Assembly: GCF_003991355.1 (NCBI RefSeq)
Contig: NZ_RCSU01000012.1
Coordinates: 158,218 to 222,217 of the forward strand
DNA: 64,000 nucleotides
Direction of reading: 5' to 3'
DNA from: Pseudoflavitalea rhizosphaerae
Lineage (GTDB): Bacteria; Bacteroidota; Bacteroidia; Chitinophagales; Chitinophagaceae
Shown: one piece after another, positions 44,607 through 53,563 of the stretch
How positions within the stretch are numbered: position 1 is the first letter of the stretch
Layout: every line of letters starts with the position of its first letter
The notes under the pieces: model-generated
What the model was told of the DNA's origin: nothing
Database searches by the model: none
The model's input: only the letters and a program-made list of their open reading frames with translations
Position numbers and translations under genes: made by a program

Positions 44607-45644
44607 ATGAATTATTTATCCAACAATATTGTACGACAGGTACTGATCCTCATGGTGATCATATTTGTGGGGATCGTACTTTTCGTACAACTGCAATTCT
44701 TTCTGCCATCATTCCTGGGTGCTTATACCTTTTATGTTCTGCTGCGCAAATGGATGTTCCTGCTGGTGGATAAATACAAATGGAAGAAAGCGCTGGCGGC
44801 CACCGTGCTGATGCTGATCTCCTTCCTGGTGATCCTGTTGCCAATATTGTTACTGGTGAACATGATGAGCTCCAAAGTAGCATTCGCCATCGAACACTCT
44901 AATGAGATTCTCACATCCATTGAAAGATATGTGAACCAGTATGAAGCCCGCTTCAATATCGAGATCATAACGGATGAGAACATACGAAAGATCACATCCT
45001 ATACAGCGGAATTCCTTCCCAAGATATTAGGCGCCACCTTCAATACCCTCTTCACCATCGTGATGTTGTACTTCATTCTTTATTTCATGCTGGTGGAAGG
45101 CCGGAAGATGGAATCGAAGTTCTACGACTGGGTACCCCTGAAAGATGAAAATGTGATCACGATCCGGAAAGAGATGAACGGGATGGTATTCTCCAATGCC
45201 GTGGGTATTCCGCTGATCGCCTTGTTCCAGGGCATAGTAGCCTTACTGGGATTTATACTGCTGGGTGTGAATGAACCGATGTTCTGGTTTGTGATCGTTT
45301 GTATCGCAGCCATGCTGCCCGTTGTTGGCGCGGCCGTTGCCTATGTGCCACTGGCCCTGATCTTCTTTGCTGAAGGCTCTCCTATCAAAGGCGTACTGAT
45401 GCTGGTTTATGGCTTCGGCATCATCGGTACGGTTGACAATATCGCCCGCTTCTGGCTGCAGAAGAAACTGGGCGACGTACATCCACTGATCACAGCCTTC
45501 GGCGTGATCATCGGTATTCCGATCTTCGGATTCATTGGATTGATCTTCGGTCCTATCCTCATATCTTTTTTCCTGTTGATGATCAAGGTATATGCCAGTG
45601 AATTCAATGATGGAGGCAAGAGAGTACGCCAATCTTCCCAATGA
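44607..45644 (+). CDS. AI-2E family membrane transporter
   Basis: 345 residues with seven or eight hydrophobic segments. The AI-2E/PerM pattern is visible: LSNNIVRQVLILMVIIFVG, a soluble middle part (SIERYVNQYEARFNIEI), then FNTLFTIVMLYFILYFMLVE, AMLPVVGAAVAYVPLALIFF and IFGFIGLIFGPILISFFLLM. The family includes the AI-2 exporter TqsA and Na+/H+ antiporters; most members are uncharacterised, and the name should not be read as proof of a quorum-sensing role. AGGAGG stands only one base before the ATG, too close for normal pairing. Confidence 0.88.
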   Translation: MNYLSNNIVRQVLILMVIIFVGIVLFVQLQFFLPSFLGAYTFYVLLRKWMFLLVDKYKWKKALAATVLMLISFLVILLPILLLVNMMSSKVAFAIEHSNEILTSIERYVNQYEARFNIEIITDENIRKITSYTAEFLPKILGATFNTLFTIVMLYFILYFMLVEGRKMESKFYDWVPLKDENVITIRKEMNGMVFSNAVGIPLIALFQGIVALLGFILLGVNEPMFWFVIVCIAAMLPVVGAAVAYVPLALIFFAEGSPIKGVLMLVYGFGIIGTVDNIARFWLQKKLGDVHPLITAFGVIIGIPIFGFIGLIFGPILISFFLLMIKVYASEFNDGGKRVRQSSQ

Positions 45645-45820
45645 TTTTCAGCTTTATACATATTATTGGTAGATGAGCCGGGTAGTTTTACCCTAAGACC
45701 CGGATAAAGAAAATGCATTATTGCCCGTTTTTTTTCGGCGATCCTACGATACTATTTTTCAACATTCCCCGTTTACATACCGGATAATACGTGTTCCGTA
45801 ACCTTTGAAAACCCTGTACC

Positions 45821-46582
45821 ATGTACCGTCCAGTAAAATCCATCACCTACAGCCTGCTGTCTGTATTAGTATTATCACCGGTATTCATGACCGGTACCTC
45901 CAAAAAAACAGATCCTTCCTCCGGGAAGATCGTTCTGTACATTCCCAAAGATGTTGTGCGCTACACTGCCAATCCGGAACTGATGCCGGAAGAAGCCGCC
46001 AATGTTTACAATAGCATGCAGCTGAAAAAACTGGGATTGACAAAGAAAGCATTCGCATGCGCATGGAAAGGTTACTCCAGCCTGGTGGAAGCAGGCAGAT
46101 TGGCAAAAGATGGAATCCTCTCTATCTGTGATTTTAGCCAGAGCTCCCGCAGAAAGCGCTTATACGTACTCGATATAAACAGTCAAAAACTCCTGGTGAA
46201 TACTTATGTGGCGCATGGCCGTAAATCAGGAGGCGAATACGCAAAATCATTTTCCAATAGCCCGGAATCCCATAAGAGCAGTCTCGGATTCTATGTAACC
46301 CGCAACACTTATTTCGGGGAACATGGACTGGCGCTAAAGATCCAGGGACTGGAACGCGGCTTCAACGACAAAGCTAATGCGCGCAATATCGTGATCCACG
46401 GATCACGCTATGTTGGCAAACAATTTATCCGCAATAACAAATTCAACGGAAGAAGCTTCGGGTGCCCGGCATTGCCTGCCAAAGAAGCATCAAACGTTAT
46501 TCACCAGATCAAGAATGGCTCCTGCCTTTTCATCTATCATCCTACAAAGAATTATATCAGCCAGTCGAGGCTGTTGAACTGA
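45821..46582 (+). CDS. Exported murein L,D-transpeptidase catalytic-domain protein
   Basis: 253 residues with an N-terminal export segment (SITYSLLSVLVLSPVFMTG). The catalytic region has LYVLDINSQKLLVNTYVAHG, then H193 (NIVIHGSRYV) and C215 in GRSFGCPALP, the histidine and cysteine of YkuD-like transpeptidases. This matches the 'murein L,D-transpeptidase catalytic domain family' of Bacteroidota rather than classical YkuD with a SHGC motif. Expected to make 3-3 cross-links or attach proteins to peptidoglycan in the periplasm. Followed 40 bp later by a terminator hairpin. Confidence 0.88.
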   Translation: MYRPVKSITYSLLSVLVLSPVFMTGTSKKTDPSSGKIVLYIPKDVVRYTANPELMPEEAANVYNSMQLKKLGLTKKAFACAWKGYSSLVEAGRLAKDGILSICDFSQSSRRKRLYVLDINSQKLLVNTYVAHGRKSGGEYAKSFSNSPESHKSSLGFYVTRNTYFGEHGLALKIQGLERGFNDKANARNIVIHGSRYVGKQFIRNNKFNGRSFGCPALPAKEASNVIHQIKNGSCLFIYHPTKNYISQSRLLN

Positions 46583-46621
46583 ACTTAGCGTGGACTAAAC
46601 TTCAGATGGTTTGATGGCAAA

Positions 46622-46664
46622 AACAAGCTCAATGTAGGATTCGTACCCTATGATTGAGCTTTTT
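46622..46664 (+). terminator. Rho-independent terminator after the L,D-transpeptidase gene
   Basis: Stem AAGCTCAAT/ATTGAGCTT (46625-46633 with 46653-46661), 9 bp, a 19-base loop containing a minor GTAGG/CCTAT pairing, then TTTTT. Confidence 0.75.
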
Positions 46665-46854
46665 CGCTCTGGGGTACTGATCTGCGGCTGTAAAACATAC
46701 CACTACTTTTGTAGGGATGTTGGGCTGTGGAATGGAGAGATGGGGCTGAAGATTAAAGCCGGGCTTCTTCGCTTATGTTTTGAAGGCCGAAGATCAGCAC
46801 CCCTTCGCTCAATGGGGGTGAAGGTGCGAGGCCGTAGAATACAATTAATACAAC

Positions 46855-47532
46855 TTATAGCCAGACTGCGATCAGCTGGAAAAAGGCTCCTACGATAAGG
46901 CCGGAATAGATCTCTTTGGGGCTGTGATCACTTACGAGGAAGCGGGCCGTACATACAAGACCGGCAATAAAGAAAGCGATGGCTACAAAGAGAGCGGTTT
47001 CTTCGCGCTGGTTGAATGCCAGGAGAAGGAAGAAGGCGATCAGTCCACCAACGCCGGTGGCATGCATGCTGATCTTATAACGAATGTTGAAAAGCCAGGC
47101 CCCGCAGACGGCGAGAAAGGTGCCCAGCAGGAATTTGACAAAGTATTCGGGGATGTCCTGGAGGTTGTGGAATACGTACCAGATCCAGAAATAGAAAGTG
47201 ATGGCAGCTACGTAAGGGATGATCCTTTCTTTTTGGGTGCGCAGCTGGAAGCTTTGAACGAAACCGAGGGCTCGCATCAGTAAAACGGCAAATGCAGGCA
47301 GGAAGCCGGTGCTGAAGAATACACTGGCAAGGGTGAATACCTTTTGCTTTTCAGCCATGCCGGCGAATGCATAAGGATGAATGAAAAGCAGGTAGGCAGT
47401 AACGTAGGCAGGCAGGAAGAGTGGATGGAATATATATGAAATTATCTGTGCAATGGTACGGATCAACGCAGGTTGATCAGGTAGTGGGCGAGATTCAGTA
47501 ATCAGCTGGTCCATGAAATTGTTCTTCTCCAT
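46855..47532 (-). CDS. PAP2-like inner-membrane protein
   Basis: 225 residues with six hydrophobic segments. The second half carries the PAP2 acid-phosphatase-like order: KISMHATGVGG (S-x-H-A-x-G), then ARFLVSDHSPKEIYSGLIVG (R ... H ... G), typical of integral-membrane PAP2 proteins that act on lipid phosphates such as undecaprenyl pyrophosphate. The usual first motif (K-x6-RP) is not obvious; RTQKERIIPYV may stand in for it, so activity is uncertain. Its ATG overlaps the rpoN stop by one base (TAATG), indicating translational coupling to rpoN. Confidence 0.75.
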   Translation of the reverse strand: MEKNNFMDQLITESRPLPDQPALIRTIAQIISYIFHPLFLPAYVTAYLLFIHPYAFAGMAEKQKVFTLASVFFSTGFLPAFAVLLMRALGFVQSFQLRTQKERIIPYVAAITFYFWIWYVFHNLQDIPEYFVKFLLGTFLAVCGAWLFNIRYKISMHATGVGGLIAFFLLLAFNQREETALFVAIAFFIAGLVCTARFLVSDHSPKEIYSGLIVGAFFQLIAVWL

Positions 47533-49022
47533 TATAATTCTTTTCGCAACCTGGCTACGGGAATATTTAGTTGCTCCCTGTATTTGGCTACGGTTCTGCG
47601 TGCAATATTATATCCTTTTTCCTGGAGCATCTCGGTTAACTTTTCATCGCTCAGCGGTTTTTTCTTGCTTTCGCCTTCGATCATATCGCTGAGGATCTTT
47701 TTCACTTCACGGGTGCTCACTTCTTCGCCGCTTTCAGTGCTGAGGGACTCACTGAAGAAGAATTTCAAACGGTAAGTACCGAATTCGGTTTGCACGAATT
47801 TGCTGTTGGCCACACGGCTTACCGTGGAAATATCCAGCATGGTGCGCTCGGCAATATCTTTCAGGATCATGGGTTTCAGGCTGGTCTCGTCGCCGGTGAG
47901 GAAGAACTCGCGCTGATATTCCATGATGGTGCCCATTACGCTGCTGAGGGTATGTTGTCTTTGTTTGATGGCATCGATGAACCATTTGGCAGCATCGATC
48001 TTTTGCTTGATGAAGAGCACGGCTTCTTTCTGCCGTTTGTCTTTTTTGCTGGCGCGGTCGTATTCGCGCAGCATATCCTTGTACCCTTCGCTGATGCGGA
48101 GGTCCGGAGCATTCTTTGAGTTGAGAGTGAGCTCCAGTTTGCCGCCATTATTGTACACGAAGAAATCTGGCACCACATAGCTTTCGGCTTTGTTGGTCTC
48201 GGCATGATTGCCGCCGGGCTTGGGTGTGAGACGGATGATCTGACCGATCACTTCTTTCAGACCTTCATCGTTCATACCAAGGCCGCGCTGGATCTTATCG
48301 TAATGCTTCTTGGTGAATTCATCGAAATAATCAGTGAGCACGGCGATGGCTTTTTCAACTTCCTTGCCTTCGGCTTTCTGACGCTGCAATTGTAAGAGCA
48401 GGCATTCCTGCAGATCGCGCGCAGCAACGCCGGCGGGATCGAAGCTCTGGATCAGGCGGATCACTTCTTCCACCTCCTGTTCATTACTGTCGATATTCTG
48501 GCGGAAGGCCAGGTCATCTACAATGGAAGCGCCATCGCGGCGGAGATAACCATCATCGTCGATGCTGCCCACTATCTGCTCTGCGATGCGCTTCTTGCGA
48601 TCATCGAGTTTGAGCATGCCCAATTGTTCCAGCAGGAACTCGTGGAAGGATGTTTCGATGCGGTAAGGCACCACTTTGTTATCATCCACTTCGGGATAGT
48701 TATCATCGCGGAGTTTGTAATCTGCGATCTCTCCATCTTCATCACCTACATATTCGCTGATATCGATATTGTCGTATTCCTCTTCACTGCCATCTGGTTC
48801 ATAATCCTCGTCCGCGTTATTTTCGAATTCGTCTTTCAGATCGTTATCGAACTGATCATCGTGATCTTCTTCCGACTGTTCCAGAGCAGGGTTTTCTTCC
48901 AGTTCCTCTTTGATCCTCTCTTCGAGGTTGGCAGTAGGAACCTGCAACAGCTTCATCAGTTGAATCTGTTGGGGCGAAAGTTTTTGTAGTAGCTTTTGTT
49001 GTAAACTCTGACTCAGTGCCAT
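47532..49022 (-). CDS. rpoN: RNA polymerase sigma-54 factor RpoN
   Basis: 496 residues from ATG 49022 (MALSQSLQQKLLQKLSPQQI), the normal RpoN start; the open frame runs 20 residues further upstream. Region I: LSQSLQQKLLQKLSPQQIQLM (glutamine-rich activator-interacting helix). Region II: an acidic stretch (EDHDDQFDNDLKDE ...). Core-binding domain about 120-330. C-terminal DNA-binding part with the HTH (AERTMLDISTVSRVANSKFV) and the RpoN box as ARRTVAKYREQLNIP. Directs core polymerase to -24/-12 promoters with AAA+ activators; no activator gene is in the window. Coupled to the PAP2-like gene by TAATG. Confidence 0.95.
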   Translation of the reverse strand: MALSQSLQQKLLQKLSPQQIQLMKLLQVPTANLEERIKEELEENPALEQSEEDHDDQFDNDLKDEFENNADEDYEPDGSEEEYDNIDISEYVGDEDGEIADYKLRDDNYPEVDDNKVVPYRIETSFHEFLLEQLGMLKLDDRKKRIAEQIVGSIDDDGYLRRDGASIVDDLAFRQNIDSNEQEVEEVIRLIQSFDPAGVAARDLQECLLLQLQRQKAEGKEVEKAIAVLTDYFDEFTKKHYDKIQRGLGMNDEGLKEVIGQIIRLTPKPGGNHAETNKAESYVVPDFFVYNNGGKLELTLNSKNAPDLRISEGYKDMLREYDRASKKDKRQKEAVLFIKQKIDAAKWFIDAIKQRQHTLSSVMGTIMEYQREFFLTGDETSLKPMILKDIAERTMLDISTVSRVANSKFVQTEFGTYRLKFFFSESLSTESGEEVSTREVKKILSDMIEGESKKKPLSDEKLTEMLQEKGYNIARRTVAKYREQLNIPVARLRKEL

Positions 49023-49115
49023 GTGCGTCTTAGGGATTTTTTCCCGCCATTCACCAAATTTTGGAAAATTTCGCGGTTCCACAAAAATCAGGCCGTAAAT
49101 TTACAGACAAATGTA

Positions 49116-49601
49116 ATGCAGGTGGTAAAACGATTTTATAAAATTATTGTTGTGGCGGCATTTTGCCTGCAAACCCTTGCTGTAACTGGATTGTACGCGC
49201 AAAATTATTTTCCGTCCGTTGTTGGTAAAAAGCAAGGGCCAGGGCTTTGGCAACTTGACAAATATCAAACAAAACTTAAGGTGCCGCAAGCCGCTCGCCT
49301 CCTGGCGAGTGGCAACTATTTTGTCGCCTCCGGCGACACAACAGGGTGCTGCAAACTGCTCTTCGCCGGAGGCGAAGGAATAAAAGTCACTCGTCGGGAG
49401 GCGAGCGACTGGCACTCCCTGCTCCGTAGGATGCAGGCTGCGAGCGGCTTTCGGCCGACATCAATCATTACCCCTAATCACTACACCAACCATTTCGGAT
49501 TCTTCTGCAAACAGGAGCTAAGAATAGAAAAAGCGACCAGGATACCCTTCCGTTTCCGGTTAGGATCCCTGGCCGCCTGTAATGCCATTGAAGGAAAATG
49601 A
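49116..49601 (+). CDS. Small exported protein carrying an in-frame repeat element
   Basis: 161 residues. A clean signal peptide (MQVVKRFYKIIVVAAFCLQT ... LYAQ) and, at the end, a C-terminal signature seen in many short Bacteroidota exported proteins (HFGFFCKQELRIEKATRIP, then FRFRLGSLAACNAIEGK). Between them, residues about 56-102 are encoded by repeat copy D (49279-49421) and read ARLLASGNYFVASGD ... VTRREASDW, like the translated element elsewhere. The frame is unbroken on both sides, so the element was either inserted in a tolerated linker or has been selected to stay open. Divergent from rpoN. Function unknown. Confidence 0.7.
   Translation: MQVVKRFYKIIVVAAFCLQTLAVTGLYAQNYFPSVVGKKQGPGLWQLDKYQTKLKVPQAARLLASGNYFVASGDTTGCCKLLFAGGEGIKVTRREASDWHSLLRRMQAASGFRPTSIITPNHYTNHFGFFCKQELRIEKATRIPFRFRLGSLAACNAIEGK
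49279..49421. repeat. Palindromic multi-hairpin element, copy D (inside a gene)
   Basis: Four hairpins: CTCGCC-TCCT-GGCGAG (49294-49309), GTCGCC-TCC-GGCGAC (49323-49337), TTCGCC-GGA-GGCGAA (49362-49376) and CTCGTC-GGGA-GGCGAG (49390-49405, one mismatch). The spacer between hairpins two and three is longer than in copies B, C and E and includes an extra CAGGGTGCTGC. Outer ends are more diverged than in the other copies. Edges are approximate. Confidence 0.85.
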
Positions 49602-49626
49602 CTTCCAACAACTGCTTATAAGATGA

Positions 49627-50850
49627 TTATACTTTCAGTTTGATCACTTCTCCGCTGAGTGACTTTTTGATCACCTGTGCCATTTTCTCCCCTTTTTCGC
49701 GGGCCTGTTCCTCAGACCAGAGCAGGCTGATCTGTGTACTCACACTGCGGCCGATCACGGCATCGCTGGCGGAGAAATCTTTGTTCGCATGATGGATCAC
49801 TGCTTTTTTCTGATCAGGATGCAGTTCATTGAGCGATGCTGCGGATTTCAGATGCGCCCAATTACGGATATAATGCCAGTTGTGATCGTACCAGTAGATG
49901 CTGCCCGCGATCTGTCCCTCTGCTTTGAGCAATGCAACGGCATTGGCAGTGGCTTCGCGGGTAGGCAGGAACCAGCTCACATGCGTATGACTATCACCGG
50001 TAGGATCGGGGATCCTGCGGAAGCTGATCTCAGGAACCTCTGCCAGTGCAGATTTCAGCGCATCGAAGTTCCGTTTCATGATCGCGAGGAATTCTTCCAG
50101 CCTATTAAATTGCGCAAGGCCCACGGCAGCATGCAGTTCAGAGATACGGAAATTGTATCCAAGGAAAGGGTGAAGGTCTGCGCCGCGGTCAACACCGAGG
50201 TGATCATGACCGTGATCACTGAACCCATCGCATTTACGCCAGATCTCTTCTGAATTGGTGGTGATGGCGCCGCCTTCGCCGCAGGTAACAGTCTTCACAA
50301 AATCGAAAGAGAAAGTTCCGGCATCACCAATTGTGCCGAGATATTTTCCTTTGTATTTGGCGCCGGTACTCTGGCAGGCATCTTCCAGCAAAAGCAGTTT
50401 GTGTTCTTTACAGATCTGCATCAGCGCATCCATATCGGACATGCTGCCGCACATATGCACTGGCATGATCACTTTTGTTTTGGGTGTGATGGCTGCGCGA
50501 ACAGCGGCAGGATCGAGGGTGAGGGTATCATCCACATCAACCAGCACAGGCACAGCCCCTACGGTGATCACCGCTTCAAAACTGGCCACGAAAGTAAAAG
50601 TAGGCATGATCACTTCATCACCAGAACCCACGCCCATAGCGGCGAGAGCTGTTACAAGTGCAGCAGTGCCGCTTGATACAACCTGTGTGTATTGAGCTCC
50701 GAGTTTATTACTGATGGCAGCTTCCAGTTCTTTTGATTTCCAAATTCCTTTGCGGGGGCCGTCGAAACCGTAACGCATGATGATACCGGTGTTCAGTACA
50801 TCATTCACGTGTTTACGTTCTGATTCACCAAATAATTCAAAGCCTGGCAT
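49627..50850 (-). CDS. PLP-dependent sugar aminotransferase, DegT/DnrJ family, KdnA-like
   Basis: 407 residues from ATG 50850 (MPGFELFGESERKHVNDVL); an in-frame TTG 36 bp upstream is not needed. DegT/DnrJ/EryC1/StrS fold: VSSGTAALVTALAAMGVGSG, LLEDACQSTGAKYKGKYLG and the PLP lysine in SFDFVKTVTCGEGGAITT. The beginning MPGFE-FG and the GVGSGDEVIMPTFTFVA segment are close to what I know of KdnA, which makes 8-amino-Kdo for lipopolysaccharide. The companion dehydrogenase KdnB is not adjacent, so the substrate remains open. Cytosolic; single gene between convergent and same-strand neighbours. Confidence 0.85.
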   Translation of the reverse strand: MPGFELFGESERKHVNDVLNTGIIMRYGFDGPRKGIWKSKELEAAISNKLGAQYTQVVSSGTAALVTALAAMGVGSGDEVIMPTFTFVASFEAVITVGAVPVLVDVDDTLTLDPAAVRAAITPKTKVIMPVHMCGSMSDMDALMQICKEHKLLLLEDACQSTGAKYKGKYLGTIGDAGTFSFDFVKTVTCGEGGAITTNSEEIWRKCDGFSDHGHDHLGVDRGADLHPFLGYNFRISELHAAVGLAQFNRLEEFLAIMKRNFDALKSALAEVPEISFRRIPDPTGDSHTHVSWFLPTREATANAVALLKAEGQIAGSIYWYDHNWHYIRNWAHLKSAASLNELHPDQKKAVIHHANKDFSASDAVIGRSVSTQISLLWSEEQAREKGEKMAQVIKKSLSGEVIKLKV

Positions 50851-50931
50851 AATAATATGCGCTGGGGTTTTATATTGGAGGTCCAATTCCAGCAGGAAGC
50901 AAAGTTATAAAAAACAGGAATTAAGAAGATC

Positions 50932-52476
50932 CTATTTCATAGTCCAGCCCATACGTTGATCGCGAATGGCGTCCAGTTTCATCGGCCAGTTGATATAGGG
51001 TTTACTTTCCTGGTTGTTTTCGTCGATGGTGGTTACATAAAACCTCGCAAACTGCTTGTCTCCGGGCAGCGGGGCCTGGAAAGTGCAGGAGTCAGTATGG
51101 TATTGCGTTCCCACCAGCGCGGAATTGTAGAAGTTATTGTTGGGCCCGTTGATATAACAGGCATAGAGCCGGAATCCTTTGATCTGTTTACCTTCTTCAG
51201 TATCTTTTTTCACGCCGATCTGCAGACCATTGTTGATGGTACTAACGGTAGTAACAACCGGCGCAGCAGGTAGCAGCGAATCCAGCCATGGCATGTCTGG
51301 GATCAGCGCAGGTTCTTTGTAATAATTGAGGCGAAGGCTATCGCTCCATCCCAGTGGGTTGTTCACAAAGCTTTTGCTGCTGAAATAGATGGCGCCCTGT
51401 ACTTCAGGATAGTCGCGCATTTCACGTATCTGGCGGGGTAATTGGTTTCTTTGTCTCCAGGCAGCATTGCTATTGGCGCGATAGATACCGAGGCCGATAT
51501 AAAGATGTCTGCCATAAGTATGCTGACTCCACCAATCGAGCAATACTTCATAAGGAGCGTTCTTCTGACCGAACTCCCAGTAGAGTTGTGGCGCCACATA
51601 ATCGATCCAGCCTTCTTTCAACCATAATAAAATATCTGCATAGAGATCATCATAATTGGTTACACCTGCACGGGTATCGCTGCCCATCGGGTCTTTGCTG
51701 GCATTTCGCCATACACCAAAAGGCGAGATACCGAATTTCACATGGGGGTTTTCTTCCTTGATCGCCTGGCTGAGCGCCACGATCACGGAATCCACATTCC
51801 CTCTTCTCCAATCGGATTTGCTCAGTCCATTGCCATATTTATTGTATGAGCCCTGATCAGGAAATTCCTTTCCGGCAATTTTGTAAGGATAGAAATAATC
51901 ATCGAAGTGGATGGCATCTACATTGTAGCGGCTCACTATGTCCCGCACCACTTTCACTACAAACTTTTGCACATCTTTATTACCGGGGTCGAAATACCTG
52001 GCGGTCCCATAAGTAACAAACCATTCGGGATGTAGCCTGGTGATATGCGTTGCCGCGATGGAACTCTTGCCAATGCTGAATTCCGCACGGTAGGGATTAC
52101 ACCAGGCATGGAATTCCATTCCACGTTTGTGTGCTTCTTCGATCATGAATTCGAGGGGATCATAATACGGATTGGGCGGCGTGCCCTGCTTGCCGGTGAG
52201 CCATTGGCTCCAGGGTTCGTACTGCGAAGGATAGAACGCATCGGCGGCAGGCCGCACCTGTACGATCACGGCATTGAGGCCATTGCGCTGGTGCATGTCC
52301 AGTAAACTGATGTATTCCGCTTTCTGACTTTCTGTATTGTAATTGCCGCGTGAAGGCCAGTCGATATTATCAACGGTAGCAATCCATGCTGCTCTGAACT
52401 CTCTGGGGGGTTGTGCATGCAGGCTACCGTTCACAAGCAGGATGGCCAGCAGAACAACGGACAATACTCTTTTCAT
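50932..52476 (-). CDS. Exported GHL10-type glycoside hydrolase (DUF187)
   Basis: 514 residues, signal peptide MKRVLSVVLLAILLVNGSLH. The GHL10 barrel is evident: PREFRAAWIATVDNIDWPSR, AVIVQVRPAADAFYPSQYEP, MEFHAWCNPYRAEF, NVDAIHFDDYFYPYKIAGKE and WIDYVAPQLYWEFGQ. Acidic residues in the strand ends (HFDDYFYP) are candidates for catalysis. A C-terminal fibronectin-like part begins about residue 400. GHL10 enzymes act on peptidoglycan-like or other amino-glycans in known relatives; the substrate here is not determinable. Single gene. Confidence 0.9.
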   Translation of the reverse strand: MKRVLSVVLLAILLVNGSLHAQPPREFRAAWIATVDNIDWPSRGNYNTESQKAEYISLLDMHQRNGLNAVIVQVRPAADAFYPSQYEPWSQWLTGKQGTPPNPYYDPLEFMIEEAHKRGMEFHAWCNPYRAEFSIGKSSIAATHITRLHPEWFVTYGTARYFDPGNKDVQKFVVKVVRDIVSRYNVDAIHFDDYFYPYKIAGKEFPDQGSYNKYGNGLSKSDWRRGNVDSVIVALSQAIKEENPHVKFGISPFGVWRNASKDPMGSDTRAGVTNYDDLYADILLWLKEGWIDYVAPQLYWEFGQKNAPYEVLLDWWSQHTYGRHLYIGLGIYRANSNAAWRQRNQLPRQIREMRDYPEVQGAIYFSSKSFVNNPLGWSDSLRLNYYKEPALIPDMPWLDSLLPAAPVVTTVSTINNGLQIGVKKDTEEGKQIKGFRLYACYINGPNNNFYNSALVGTQYHTDSCTFQAPLPGDKQFARFYVTTIDENNQESKPYINWPMKLDAIRDQRMGWTMK

Positions 52477-52517
52477 AATTTCGGATCCTGTTTACGCAAA
52501 ACGCCGAAATTACTGGA

Positions 52518-52970
52518 TTATTCTGAGTTCCGGAGCTTATCCAGCAGTTGATTTAACGTTTTGGCTTCGTCTCCGGTAAGCTTTCCCAGGATGCCGTCCA
52601 TCTCATCAGTATAGGAGTCCAGCTTGTCCAGAAGGGCCAGTCCTTTTTCTGAAATGGTAACGTCCACCAGTCTTCTGTCTGTTTTGCAGATCACTTTTGT
52701 AGCCAGGTCTTTACGGATGAGCCTGTCCACAATTCTACTTGTGTCGCTCATTTTGTCCAGCATCCTGTTACGGATCTGCAGGGTAGACAAGGGAGTGGTA
52801 GCGCCTCTGAGGATACGCAGGATGTTGAACTGCTGAGGAGTGATATCTTCTCGGCCGAAGATGTCTTTGAGTCTCTCCATCACCCAGTTATAAGTGAAGA
52901 TGAGGTTCACCATAGAGCGTTGATGCTCGTTGCGGAACTTCGTTTGTTGAATGTCGTTATCTATGCTCAT
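52518..52970 (-). CDS. MarR-family transcriptional regulator
   Basis: 150 residues from ATG 52970 (MSIDNDIQQTKFRNEHQRSM); the frame extends 13 residues to a poor upstream ATG at the edge of the DinB stop. Winged-helix MarR core: ITPQQFNILRILRGA, LQIRNRMLDKMSDTSRIVDR (recognition helix), KTDRRLVDVTISEKGLALL (wing with the D-R-R motif). Binds DNA as a dimer and usually responds to a phenolic or oxidant ligand. The preceding gene on the strand is DinB-like; the target is unknown. Confidence 0.9.
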   Translation of the reverse strand: MSIDNDIQQTKFRNEHQRSMVNLIFTYNWVMERLKDIFGREDITPQQFNILRILRGATTPLSTLQIRNRMLDKMSDTSRIVDRLIRKDLATKVICKTDRRLVDVTISEKGLALLDKLDSYTDEMDGILGKLTGDEAKTLNQLLDKLRNSE

Positions 52971-53009
52971 GTCCAATGCTGAAAGGGTGTTAATATGATA
53001 TATATACAA

Positions 53010-53495
53010 TTAAACCGGCCGGATCGTTGCACGAAAAATACTGGTGAGCTGAAAAATGCTGAACAGATGATGGGCTTCGTGAAGAAGGAACATTTCCGTC
53101 CACTCTGAAATGCTGAGCTGGCCATACTTTTTGTGCATTCCTGTTCTGCGAAGGATGGGATCAGGTAATGATACCAGGTGATTGATCAATATGAAGCGCT
53201 GGGTAGTAAAGTCTTCCGAGATTTCATTGATTGGCCTCTGTACGCAATCAGGGAATAAAGGATCATTATCCGCCACATAGGGTTCAAATTCAGGCTGCTC
53301 TTCCTGCTCAATTCTTTTCAGTCTATTGTAAAACATCGGCTGGTAGGCCGTCAGGTGCGCCATTTGTTCATAGGCGCTCCATTTTTCAGGAATCACGTGG
53401 GTACGGAGTTCTGGCTCCGTGAAGCCTCTTACCAGGTCCTGCAACACATCCTGCTGGTGTTGCAGCCGGATGGTGGTAATGGTGGAAAGTGGCAT
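53010..53495 (-). CDS. DinB-like metal-binding four-helix protein
   Basis: 161 residues. DinB/DUF664 superfamily bundle: an N-terminal helix, KWSAYEQMAHLTAYQPMFYN with histidine 47 and the C-terminal metal pair in LLHEAHHLFSIFQL. Three histidines in these positions usually bind zinc or nickel. Members include thiol transferases (bacillithiol S-transferase) and many without known role. It ends 39 bp before the MarR ATG on the same strand, so the two may be co-transcribed. Confidence 0.85.
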   Translation of the reverse strand: MPLSTITTIRLQHQQDVLQDLVRGFTEPELRTHVIPEKWSAYEQMAHLTAYQPMFYNRLKRIEQEEQPEFEPYVADNDPLFPDCVQRPINEISEDFTTQRFILINHLVSLPDPILRRTGMHKKYGQLSISEWTEMFLLHEAHHLFSIFQLTSIFRATIRPV

Positions 53496-53563
53496 GCGAC
53501 TGACTTTAGGCTTATCAAATTACAAACAATAAATTGGGCAGCCGGCAGTTTTGCATTTGTTTA

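Noticed and set aside
44607..45644. AI-2E transporter as evidence of AI-2 quorum sensing
   Set aside because: Most family members have other or unknown substrates, and no luxS or AI-2 receptor is in the window.
46650..46898. 82-residue plus-strand frame after the terminator
   Set aside because: Overlaps the terminator stem and the end of the PAP2-like gene; no domain, poor codon pattern.
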